Source: Candidatus Omnitrophota bacterium (lineage in GTDB: Bacteria > Omnitrophota > JACPQZ01). Taken from it: a DNA stretch of 18,678 nucleotides. Positions 6,621 to 13,223 of the stretch are shown in pieces; position 1 is the stretch's first letter, and each line of letters begins with the position of its first letter. The stretch is from the NCBI GenBank assembly GCA_016190205.1, contig JACPQZ010000064.1, positions 1 to 18,678 of the forward strand, read 5' to 3'. Under the pieces are notes generated by a model. It had not been told where the DNA came from and ran no database searches. It saw only the letters and a program-made list of their open reading frames with translations. Made by a program: the position numbers and the translations under genes.

Positions 6621-7302
6621 GTCAGCTGTCATACTCTTGTCGGGAGGGTTGGACTCGGCCGTGGCGCTTTACCTTGCCCGCGAGCAGGACTATCGTCTCC
6701 ACGCCTTGAGCTTTGACTACGGCCAAAGGCACTGCCGGGAACTGAAGTCGGCCGAAGCTGTTGCCGATGAGGCGGGGGCGATTTGGCGGGCAGTGAAGAT
6801 TTCTTTACCGTGGGGGGGGAGCGCGCTCACGGATGAAAAGGTCGCTGTCCCCACCCCGCGCCCGGCCGAGAAGATGAGGCAGGAAATCCCCGTGACCTAT
6901 GTCCCGGCGCGGAACACGATTTTCTTGAGCTTCGCCGCCTCCTGGGCGGAAGTGGTTGGGGCCGGGGCGATCTTTATAGGCGCTAATTCAATCGATTTCA
7001 GCGGCTACCCCGACTGCCGCCCGGAATATTTTGAACACTTCCATGAGCTTATCCGCGCGGGGACGCGCGCGGGGACCTTGGGCCGGGCGCCGGAGATCGC
7101 GGCCCCCCTGGTGAATATGACCAAGGCCGATATCGTCCGGGAAGGACAGCGGCTGGGCGTTCCTTTCGAAATTACGTGGTCGTGCTACCGCGGCGGGGAG
7201 GCCCCCTGTGAGAATTGCGAGGCCTGCGCCCTCCGAGCCCGCGGATTCGAAGAGGCCGGCATCGCTGATCCTCTAGTAACAAGGTCAGTCGCGAGTCGCT
7301 AG
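6595..7302 (+). CDS. queC: 7-cyano-7-deazaguanine synthase QueC
   Basis: QueC uses ATP and ammonia to turn 7-carboxy-7-deazaguanine into preQ0. The N-type ATP pyrophosphatase loop SGGLDS is at residues 16-21, and the zinc site uses C197, C205, C208 and C211 (SCYRGGEAPCENCEAC). Length 235 is normal. ATG 6595 was chosen because it places the PP-loop strand close to the N-terminus; ATG 6475 lies deep in queD and would add 40 unrelated residues. A purine-rich GGGAAACAAAGG precedes it. The C-terminal tail RSVASR and the stop codon are encoded by the left arm of the heptad inverted repeat at 7288-7317, so the native end seems to have been replaced. Confidence 0.93.
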   Translation: MPALRTGLRSAVILLSGGLDSAVALYLAREQDYRLHALSFDYGQRHCRELKSAEAVADEAGAIWRAVKISLPWGGSALTDEKVAVPTPRPAEKMRQEIPVTYVPARNTIFLSFAASWAEVVGAGAIFIGANSIDFSGYPDCRPEYFEHFHELIRAGTRAGTLGRAPEIAAPLVNMTKADIVREGQRLGVPFEITWSCYRGGEAPCENCEACALRARGFEEAGIADPLVTRSVASR

Positions 7303-7440
7303 ATGCTAGTCGCTAGCAAACAAAAACATTGTCGGCCCTTATTGGTTGATTCTGCCTTACTTGCGGCAATTGCCTGGGAACAAAGGAAAGAAGGTAGATG
7401 ATGATATTACGCCAGCGACCAGCGACCAGCGACCAGCGAC
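7288..7440. repeat. Third heptad-armed inverted repeat, across the queC-queE junction
   Basis: The left arm, 7288-7317, reads GTCGCGA, GTCGCTA, GATGCTA, GTCGCTA, GC. The right arm, 7411-7440, is GC followed by four CAGCGAC units, whose reverse complement is GTCGCTG four times and GC. The arms match at 23 of 30 positions without gaps. The 93-bp spacer holds the ribosome binding site and start codons of queE; the left arm holds the queC stop codon. Confidence 0.85.
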
Positions 7441-8138
7441 TTACGGGGTCCGCGGAAATTCACGAAATCTTCTTCTCTTTCCAGGGCGAGGGCATCTTGG
7501 TGGGCGAGCCCATGGTCTTTGTGCGTTTCGCCTATTGCGATCTGGCCTGCCGGTTCTGTGACACCCCGCCCCCTAAGACGCCAACACTCATGGCAATCGC
7601 TGAAATTGCGGGCGAGGTGAGCCGCCTCAATGCCGCCGAGGGGCCTTTTCGATTTGTGAGTCTTACCGGAGGTGAGCCGCTCCGCTATGCCGCGGCGCTC
7701 CGGGGGCTTTTGCCCCGGCTCATTGACTCCGGGTTCAAAACTTATCTGGAAAGCGATGGGACTAAGGCCCGGGAACTGGAAGAGGTTATTCAGTGGGTTC
7801 ACCTCATCGCCATGGATATCAAACTTCCTTCGAGCACGGGGATGAGGCCTTTCTGGACGGAGCACGAGTCTTTTCTAAATGTTGCCCGACGCACTGAATA
7901 TTTCATTAAGGTGGTTGTCACGGGGTCCACTCCGGCCCGCGAGGTGAACGAAGCCGCGCGGCTCGCCGCCCGGTTTAACCCAAACACCCCTTTTATTATC
8001 CAGCCGGCCTCTCCGTTCGGCGATTTCCGGGATGCCCCTGGCGCGGATGCACTCCCTGCTTTCGTGCGCGCGGCGCGCGCACACCTAGAGGACGTGCGGG
8101 TCATCGGGCAAAACCACAAGCTCATCGGGGTGCGCTAA
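7398..8138 (+). CDS. queE: 7-carboxy-7-deazaguanine synthase QueE (radical SAM)
   Basis: QueE converts 6-carboxy-tetrahydropterin to 7-carboxy-7-deazaguanine. The protein has the QueE opening EIFFSFQGEG with G-E-P-M-V-F-V-R, then C47-x3-C51-x2-C54 binding the radical-SAM 4Fe-4S cluster, and SLTGGEPL for SAM binding. Length 246 is within the family range. ATG 7398 is supported by a purine-rich AAGGAAAGAAGG just upstream; ATG 7401 is equally possible. Residues 6-14 (QRPATSDQR) come from the heptad array, so about 18 residues before the family core are not conserved sequence but translated repeat. It lies between queC and the nucleotide pyrophosphatase gene, all in one direction. Confidence 0.92.
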   Translation: MMILRQRPATSDQRLTGSAEIHEIFFSFQGEGILVGEPMVFVRFAYCDLACRFCDTPPPKTPTLMAIAEIAGEVSRLNAAEGPFRFVSLTGGEPLRYAAALRGLLPRLIDSGFKTYLESDGTKARELEEVIQWVHLIAMDIKLPSSTGMRPFWTEHESFLNVARRTEYFIKVVVTGSTPAREVNEAARLAARFNPNTPFIIQPASPFGDFRDAPGADALPAFVRAARAHLEDVRVIGQNHKLIGVR

Positions 8139-8145
8139 GGCCCGG

Positions 8146-8751
8146 ATGAACACGCTCGTCCTGGCCACGCTGAATCATAAAAAGGCGAAAGAGCTGCGGG
8201 ACCTTCTGGGGAAGGTCCCTTTCCGTGTGCGCGCATGGTCGGATTTTAACGGGGTCCGGAAGGTTCGCGAGGGGGGCCGGACATACCGGGAAAACGCTGT
8301 TAAAAAGGCCCGCGCCGCGGCAAAGGCAACGGGTTTTTGGACCCTCGCAGACGATTCGGGTCTCGAAGTTGAAGCCTTGGGAGGCCGGCCTGGAGTGCGC
8401 ACGGCCCGTTTTGCACGCAAGAGGAAGGGGATCACGCAGGATGAGTCCAATAACCGCAAGTTGCTGAAGGTGTTGCGCGGGGCGCGGGCAGCGCGCCGCG
8501 CGGCCCGGTTCCGCTGCGTGATTGCGGTAGTGAGTCCGCAGGGCATGCTTTTTGTAAGTGAGGGGGTTCTCAAGGGCCGCATTGCTGAAGCGCCCAGGGG
8601 GCGCTCCGGGTTCGGATACGATCCGGTCTTTCTGGTCCCCGGATATGGAAAGACTGTAGCGCAGTTGGGCAAGCAAGTGAAGCGCCGCATCAGTCATCGC
8701 GCAAAGGCGGTGCGCAAGGCGCGGCGCTGGCTGATGAGGACAATTACTTGA
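8146..8751 (+). CDS. rdgB: XTP/dITP pyrophosphatase (RdgB/HAM1 family)
   Basis: The enzyme hydrolyses deaminated purine nucleoside triphosphates to monophosphates, keeping inosine and xanthosine out of DNA and RNA. The family landmarks are LATLNHKKAKEL at the N-terminus, ADDSGLEVEALGGRPGV with the metal-binding D69/D70, SGFGYDPVF in the middle and SHRAKAV near the end. Length 201 is normal. The start ATG 8146 follows AAGG at 8137-8140. The protein is unusually rich in Arg and Lys (KVRE, RAARRAARF). It is last in the co-directional run beginning at the amidase, and its final 8 bp overlap the convergent AsmA-like gene tail to tail, leaving no room for a separate terminator. Confidence 0.92.
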   Translation: MNTLVLATLNHKKAKELRDLLGKVPFRVRAWSDFNGVRKVREGGRTYRENAVKKARAAAKATGFWTLADDSGLEVEALGGRPGVRTARFARKRKGITQDESNNRKLLKVLRGARAARRAARFRCVIAVVSPQGMLFVSEGVLKGRIAEAPRGRSGFGYDPVFLVPGYGKTVAQLGKQVKRRISHRAKAVRKARRWLMRTIT

Positions 8752-10759
8752 GCCGTTCGAGCAGGGGTTCCAGCACCCCTCTTTGCAGGGTATCCCAGAG
8801 GATGCGGTCGGGGCGCAGGTATTTGGGGTTGTATTTGGGCTTGTCCAGGGTGCCGGTAATCTCGATTTCCGAGTACTTCAAGAACTTGTCCGAGAGGATG
8901 GGCAGCTGACCCGTAGGGTCGGGGTTTTCAGGACTCACCTGGGCGATGATGTTTAAGTTGAGAGACTTGTCAAAACCGATATCGCCCTGGGCCACAAGCT
9001 CATAGTAGGATGACTTAAGCACCAGCCGGTCGCTCATGATTTTTTTCTCCTGGACGACGAAATCCCCCTGCGCGCCGTAGATGGGGATGGTGTCCAGTCC
9101 GGGGAGCTTGAGGACCCGCCCCAGTCCCGCGAGGAGCGGGATTTCCCAGATTTGGCCTTCGTCGAGAAGTATCCTTCCCTCGCCCGTCAAGGTGCCGATA
9201 TCCTCCTGTTTTCCATAGAAATAGGCTTCCGCGTTCACCTTTCCGGAAATCATTTTCCGCTCGACCGTTTTGGGAGGAAGGAGTCCGGCGAGCTCTACCC
9301 GGCTTACGTTCAAACGGCCCTCATAGGGTTTTCCCGGGGCTTTTAAATCTATTCCCCCCACGGCACGCACGCGTCCTCCGTAGAGCCCCGCGCTCAAGTT
9401 TTCCAAGGTAAGGCGCCCCGCGCTTAAGGCGGCCGTTGCTTCCGTCCGGTTCAGCTGGTAACGCCAAACTGTGAGACCGGGGCTCGTGATGCGGGCGCGG
9501 CCATTTATTTGGGAAATCTCCTTACCCCTGATCTCGACCGCGCCCTCCATGCGGATGGCCCCTTCCGCGGGGATGGTTTGGACAAAATCGTCGCCTGGCA
9601 GGAGCTGGTTTAAATCTGCCAGGTTTATGTCCAGGGTACCTTCGAGATTCAGGGAGGGCGCCGATCTTAAAGATGGAACGAGACCCCGCGCCTTGAATGA
9701 AACGTTGCGGTACAAACCCTCAAGACTTTGAATCTCGATGCGATCGGGCTGGATTCCTAAAACGGTTGAATAAAGGGCGTCCTGCGATTCGATCTTAAGC
9801 CTTGCCAAGGGGTACTCCTCCATGACCAGGGTCCCCTTTAATAAGTACGACGTCTTGCCGAACAGGGCCTTGACTTCCTTTAAGTCTACGCGGTCCTTTT
9901 CGAAAACAATGTCGGCGGACACGTCTTTCAATTCCTGCGCAATTTTCGGGTGGGCGAGGCGCGCGTTTTTCAACTTAAGACTGCCGGAGATTTCGTAGTC
10001 CTGCGGCCGCTCGAGGGGGAGCAAATAGAAGGCCTGCGCGCTGAGCCTGCCGGAAAGCGAAAATTCGGGGCGCAGGCCCTTGAGTTTTTCCTGGATAAGC
10101 TCTGCGACGGGTTTGAGGTCCGCGTCGCTGGATGCCCGGATCGAAAGTTTGGGGGCATCCGTCCGGTCAAGGGTGGCCTCCACCTTGACGGGGATGGCAA
10201 AGATCGCGGCCTCAAGGTCGTGAGCGGTGATTTCCTTTTCATCGAGGAAGACGCTCCCATTAAGTTCCTCTATGGAGCCGACGTAAGGAAGGCCGGAGAG
10301 GTTTCCTTCTGTAATAAACAGCGCGCCCCCTGCCTCGACCTCATGAGAGGGGTCCAGGGGGATCTTGATAGAGCCCTGGAGGGCCAGGTTTGCGCGCAGG
10401 CCCTCTGCCTTGCCGTGCAGAAGAACATCTCGCAGCTGAATGGAGGTAACCGTGAGCTTGCGCCGGAAGATGAGGTCCAGCAGGCGTACCCGGATTTTGA
10501 CCTCTTTTGCCTCGACAAAGGGCGCTGATTCAGCGGGGCCCTCGTGCAATGTGATGTTTTTGAAGGTGAGGCCCCCTCCAAGACCTAAGGAAACGTCTCC
10601 CACCTCGAAAGAGCGCCCCAGCGCCCGGCTCACGGCGTTTGTGAGCGCCTCTTTTCCGGGGCCGGGGAGCCAGGAGCGTGAAAGCCAAACCCAGAGGCCG
10701 ACAAAGGCAATGACAGCGACGAGGGCCAGCACAATCGCAATGCGCAGTGCAGATTTCAT
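8744..10759 (-). CDS. AsmA-family envelope protein
   Basis: This 671-residue protein has one N-terminal membrane segment (about residues 3-26, IAIVLALVAVIAFVGLWVWL) followed by a long beta-rich region with repeating patterns such as VGDVSLGLGGGLTFKNITL and IQLRDVLLHGKAEGL. That is the design of AsmA/TamB-like proteins, which are thought to bridge the periplasm and take part in lipid transport or outer-membrane assembly. The C-terminal part (LNIIAQVSP through EITGTLDKPKYNP) matches the AsmA-like C-terminal region. ATG 10759 was chosen over ATG 10774: the membrane helix then starts at once, and a TATAAT at 10771-10766 ends 6 nt before it, suggesting a leaderless or very short-leader message. 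It is the only minus-strand gene of the window apart from the recombinase remnant. Confidence 0.8.
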   Translation of the reverse strand: MKSALRIAIVLALVAVIAFVGLWVWLSRSWLPGPGKEALTNAVSRALGRSFEVGDVSLGLGGGLTFKNITLHEGPAESAPFVEAKEVKIRVRLLDLIFRRKLTVTSIQLRDVLLHGKAEGLRANLALQGSIKIPLDPSHEVEAGGALFITEGNLSGLPYVGSIEELNGSVFLDEKEITAHDLEAAIFAIPVKVEATLDRTDAPKLSIRASSDADLKPVAELIQEKLKGLRPEFSLSGRLSAQAFYLLPLERPQDYEISGSLKLKNARLAHPKIAQELKDVSADIVFEKDRVDLKEVKALFGKTSYLLKGTLVMEEYPLARLKIESQDALYSTVLGIQPDRIEIQSLEGLYRNVSFKARGLVPSLRSAPSLNLEGTLDINLADLNQLLPGDDFVQTIPAEGAIRMEGAVEIRGKEISQINGRARITSPGLTVWRYQLNRTEATAALSAGRLTLENLSAGLYGGRVRAVGGIDLKAPGKPYEGRLNVSRVELAGLLPPKTVERKMISGKVNAEAYFYGKQEDIGTLTGEGRILLDEGQIWEIPLLAGLGRVLKLPGLDTIPIYGAQGDFVVQEKKIMSDRLVLKSSYYELVAQGDIGFDKSLNLNIIAQVSPENPDPTGQLPILSDKFLKYSEIEITGTLDKPKYNPKYLRPDRILWDTLQRGVLEPLLERLK

Positions 10760-10765
10760 AGTGAC

Positions 10766-10771
10766 ATTATA
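10766..10771 (-). promoter_or_regulatory. -10 box of the AsmA-like gene
   Basis: Read on the minus strand this is TATAAT, ending 6 nt before ATG 10759. The start of transcription would coincide with the A of the start codon. No good -35 hexamer is visible. Confidence 0.45.
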
Positions 10772-10787
10772 CACACTTGTTGTACAC

Positions 10788-10793
10788 TATAAT
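10788..10793 (+). promoter_or_regulatory. -10 box of the tRNA-Pro/tRNA-Arg unit
   Basis: A perfect TATAAT lies 14 bp before tRNA-Pro. The expected -35 region falls on the opposite-strand -10 box at 10766-10771, so the two promoters overlap. No consensus -35 was recognised. Confidence 0.5.
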
Positions 10794-10807
10794 AGTTTAG
10801 AACCATG

Positions 10808-10882
10808 CGGGGTGTAGCTCAGCTTGGCTAGAGCGCTTGCTTTGGGAGCAAGAAGTCCTCGGTTCGAATCCGGGCACCCCGA
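10808..10882 (+). tRNA. tRNA-Pro (anticodon TGG)
   Basis: The acceptor stem CGGGGTG pairs fully with CACCCCG and is followed by discriminator A. The anticodon stem CTTGC/GCAAG carries loop TTTGGGA with anticodon TGG. The T arm contains GGTTCGAATCC. CCA is not encoded. Confidence 0.95.
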
Positions 10883-10887
10883 TTCGA

Positions 10888-10961
10888 GCGCCTGTAGCTC
10901 AGTTGGAAAGAGCATCGGCCTTCTAAGCCGAGGGTCACTGGTTCGAATCCAGTCAGGCGCA
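10888..10961 (+). tRNA. tRNA-Arg (anticodon TCT)
   Basis: GCGCCTG pairs with CAGGCGC, then discriminator A. The anticodon stem TCGGC/GCCGA holds loop CTTCTAA with anticodon TCT. The T arm is CTGGTTCGAATCCAG. CCA is not encoded. It lies 5 bp after tRNA-Pro and is probably cotranscribed. Confidence 0.95.
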
Positions 10962-10978
10962 TGCTTATGCGGCACATT

Positions 10979-10987
10979 TGATACAAT
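10979..10987 (+). promoter_or_regulatory. Extended -10 promoter of the PTS EIIA gene
   Basis: TGATACAAT fits an extended -10 element (TGn followed by TACAAT). The same 11 bases TGATACAATAG recur at 16172-16182 before the aminotransferase gene. The -35 position would fall on the 3' end of tRNA-Arg. Confidence 0.5.
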
Positions 10988-11005
10988 AGTCGAAGGAGGT
11001 ATTCC

Positions 11006-11449
11006 TTGATCGGTTTGGTGGTAAACGAACAGCGCGTCGTAGATCTGAAGGCCAAAGACAAAAAAACAGCCATCTGCGAGCTGGTAGGACTTATGGCGCA
11101 GGGGGGTTACATCCAACGCCCTGATGAGGCGTGCAAGGCGCTCCTCGAACGCGAGAAGATCTTGAGCACGGGGATCGGACTTGAGATCGCCGTGCCGCAC
11201 GCGCGGCTTGAGACGGTCGACAAGATCATTATGGCGATGGGCCGGCAGAAGGCGGGGATTCCCTTTGACGCCATAGACGGAAAGCCCGTCAAGCTCCTCT
11301 TTCTCATCGTGGGCCCGGAGGCGGCCCAAAGGCAGTATCTCAAGCTCCTAGCGCGCATCGTTCAGGTCATCAAAAAGTCCAGACTGCGTGAGAAGCTCCT
11401 CAAAGCGGCTGATGCCAAGGAGATGTACAGCATCCTGAAGCTGTATTAG
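11006..11449 (+). CDS. PTS EIIA type-2 domain protein (PtsN-like)
   Basis: This 147-residue single-domain protein matches the fructose/nitrogen-type EIIA fold: LLEREKILSTGIGLEIAVPHAR with the phospho-accepting H65, then VKLLFLIVGPEAAQRQYLKLLARI. In complete systems the histidine receives phosphate from HPr or NPr and passes it to a sugar permease or uses it for regulation. No EIIB, EIIC or HPr gene is nearby, so a regulatory, PtsN-like role is more likely than sugar uptake. TTG 11006 is chosen because AAGGAGGT at 10993-11000 lies 5 nt before it, a near-perfect ribosome binding site. The ABC exporter genes follow 19 bp downstream. Confidence 0.87.
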   Translation: MIGLVVNEQRVVDLKAKDKKTAICELVGLMAQGGYIQRPDEACKALLEREKILSTGIGLEIAVPHARLETVDKIIMAMGRQKAGIPFDAIDGKPVKLLFLIVGPEAAQRQYLKLLARIVQVIKKSRLREKLLKAADAKEMYSILKLY

Positions 11450-11468
11450 GTAGCAGGGCGCTTGCCCC

Positions 11469-13223
11469 ATGAAACCGCATTATCTTTTCTCCATCCTCCG
11501 CTGTTACCGGCGGGGTTTTTTTCTGGGATTTTTAAGTCTCATCGTTGTAAACCTGCTCGTGCTCGCCGTCCCGATGCTTACGAAATGGGCGGTGGACGCG
11601 ATCGGGGCGGCGCGCCCGCCGGGCGAGATCCTTCCCATTACGCTGGCCATCATCCTGGCCGGCGCCTTCATGGTTTTGTTCCGCTACCAGTGGAGGACCA
11701 AGATTTTTAATACGGCGCGGCACGTGGAGCGCCACATGCGGGACGATTTTTTTGCGCACCTCTTTCGCCTGCCGCAGGAGTTCTTCGACCGCACGCGCAC
11801 GGGGGATCTCTTAGCCATCGCCATGAATGATTTGGGCGCCATCCGGACCTTCGTCGGGGCCGGGGTCCTCTCGGCATTTGACGCGCTCCTCATCATCTGC
11901 CTTTCGCTCGTTATGATGGCCGTCCTGGACAGGCAGCTGACGCTGTGGATCATGATCCCGCTTCCTTTTATTTCCTGGAGCGCTTGGGCCATGGGACGGC
12001 GCATTCACAGATTGCACGACAGGATTCAATCCCTCTATGGAGATCTCGCGGCCAGGGTGACGGAAGACATCAACGGCATCCGCGTGATCAAGTCTTTCGC
12101 GCGCGAGGATGCGCGCCGCAAGAAATTTCACCGCCTGTGCGATGAGTATTTCGGGGCGAACATGGAGGCCTCGGGACTGCAGGCTGTCTTCCGGCCCTTT
12201 ATGAGGTTTTTAGGCGGGCTGGCCCTCACCATCCTCCTGTATCGGGGCGGGCTGGATGTCATTCAGGGGAGAATCAGCTTCGGCACCTTTGTGGCGTTTA
12301 CCGGATATGTGGGCCTTTTGAGCGGTCCCCTCATGGCAATCGGCTGGTTCTTGAGCCTGTACGAGCGCGCGCGGGTGTCGTGGGGCCGCGTGCGGTCTGT
12401 GCTGGGCCTTCCGGAGCAGGAGAGGGCGGAGCGCGGCGCGGTCAAGCGAGACCGGCACAGCAAATCCGCCGCAGGCCTTAAGGTCCAAAATCTCACGTAT
12501 ACCTATAAGGGCAGTACGCAACCTGCGCTTCGGGATGTGTCCTTCTCTGTGCCTGTGGGAAAGAGCCTGGCGGTGGTGGGGCCCGTCGGAAGCGGAAAAT
12601 CGACCCTGCTTCACCTCGCCCTGCGTATCTATGACCCTCCGGAGGGGACTATGTACGTAGGGGAGAAAGACGTGCGTTTATTCGAAATGAGCGGGTTGCG
12701 CGACGAGTTCGCTTTTGTGCCCCAGGATTCGTTTATCTTCAGCGCGACCCTCAAAGAAAACCTTGCCTTCGGAAAGAGCGATCTTAAGGATGCCGAGGCA
12801 GGGGAGTTTGTGGCGCGCGTCGGCATGGGGCATGAGGTGGAGGGCTTTGATAAGGGCGTCCACACGCTCATTGGGGAGCGCGGGATCACCCTATCCGGCG
12901 GCCAGCGCCAGCGCCTGTCTCTCGCGCGTGCCCTGGCAAAGGAGGCGCCCATTTTGCTTTTGGACGACCCTTTTTCAAGCGTGGATGTAAGGACGGAAAA
13001 GGAAATTCTGGACAGGCTTTTTGAGAAAAGAGACGGCAGGACGTTATTACTCGTCTCACAGCGTATCGAGGCCGTCCGGCGGGCGGATTTAATTTTGGTG
13101 CTCGATGAGGGCCGCGTGGTGGGGGAGGGGGATCACCTGTCCCTCATGCGCGACTCCCGGCTCTATCGCGATCTTTTTGAGCGGCAATTGCTGCATGAAG
13201 GAGTGCCCGGCCATGTCCGGTAA
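11469..13223 (+). CDS. ABC exporter half-transporter, degenerate ATP site (MdlA-like)
   Basis: The 584-residue protein has a six-helix membrane domain (about residues 15-310) fused to an ATPase domain. Walker A is GPVGSGKST (371-379), the Q-loop Q419, the signature LSGGQ 475-479 and Walker B ILLLDD (495-500). The catalytic glutamate after Walker B is replaced by D500 and the switch histidine by Q531 (LLVSQR). These two changes mark the degenerate partner of heterodimeric exporters such as TM287/288, BmrCD and MdlAB. It would work in the inner membrane as a dimer with the next gene product, exporting lipids, drugs or peptides; the cargo cannot be read from sequence. It overlaps the next gene by 11 bp. 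Confidence 0.9.
   Translation: MKPHYLFSILRCYRRGFFLGFLSLIVVNLLVLAVPMLTKWAVDAIGAARPPGEILPITLAIILAGAFMVLFRYQWRTKIFNTARHVERHMRDDFFAHLFRLPQEFFDRTRTGDLLAIAMNDLGAIRTFVGAGVLSAFDALLIICLSLVMMAVLDRQLTLWIMIPLPFISWSAWAMGRRIHRLHDRIQSLYGDLAARVTEDINGIRVIKSFAREDARRKKFHRLCDEYFGANMEASGLQAVFRPFMRFLGGLALTILLYRGGLDVIQGRISFGTFVAFTGYVGLLSGPLMAIGWFLSLYERARVSWGRVRSVLGLPEQERAERGAVKRDRHSKSAAGLKVQNLTYTYKGSTQPALRDVSFSVPVGKSLAVVGPVGSGKSTLLHLALRIYDPPEGTMYVGEKDVRLFEMSGLRDEFAFVPQDSFIFSATLKENLAFGKSDLKDAEAGEFVARVGMGHEVEGFDKGVHTLIGERGITLSGGQRQRLSLARALAKEAPILLLDDPFSSVDVRTEKEILDRLFEKRDGRTLLLVSQRIEAVRRADLILVLDEGRVVGEGDHLSLMRDSRLYRDLFERQLLHEGVPGHVR

Noticed and set aside
7303-7410. preQ1 riboswitch between queC and queE
   Set aside because: The spacer is explained by the heptad inverted repeat; no aptamer-like pseudoknot core was recognised.
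9950-10528. 192-codon plus-strand frame inside the AsmA-like gene
   Set aside because: It is antisense to a coherent long protein with a membrane anchor and has no domain or start signal.
11440-11468. Terminator between the PTS gene and the ABC genes (GGGCGCTTGCCCC)
   Set aside because: The possible stem is only 4 bp and is followed at once by the start codon, with no T-run.
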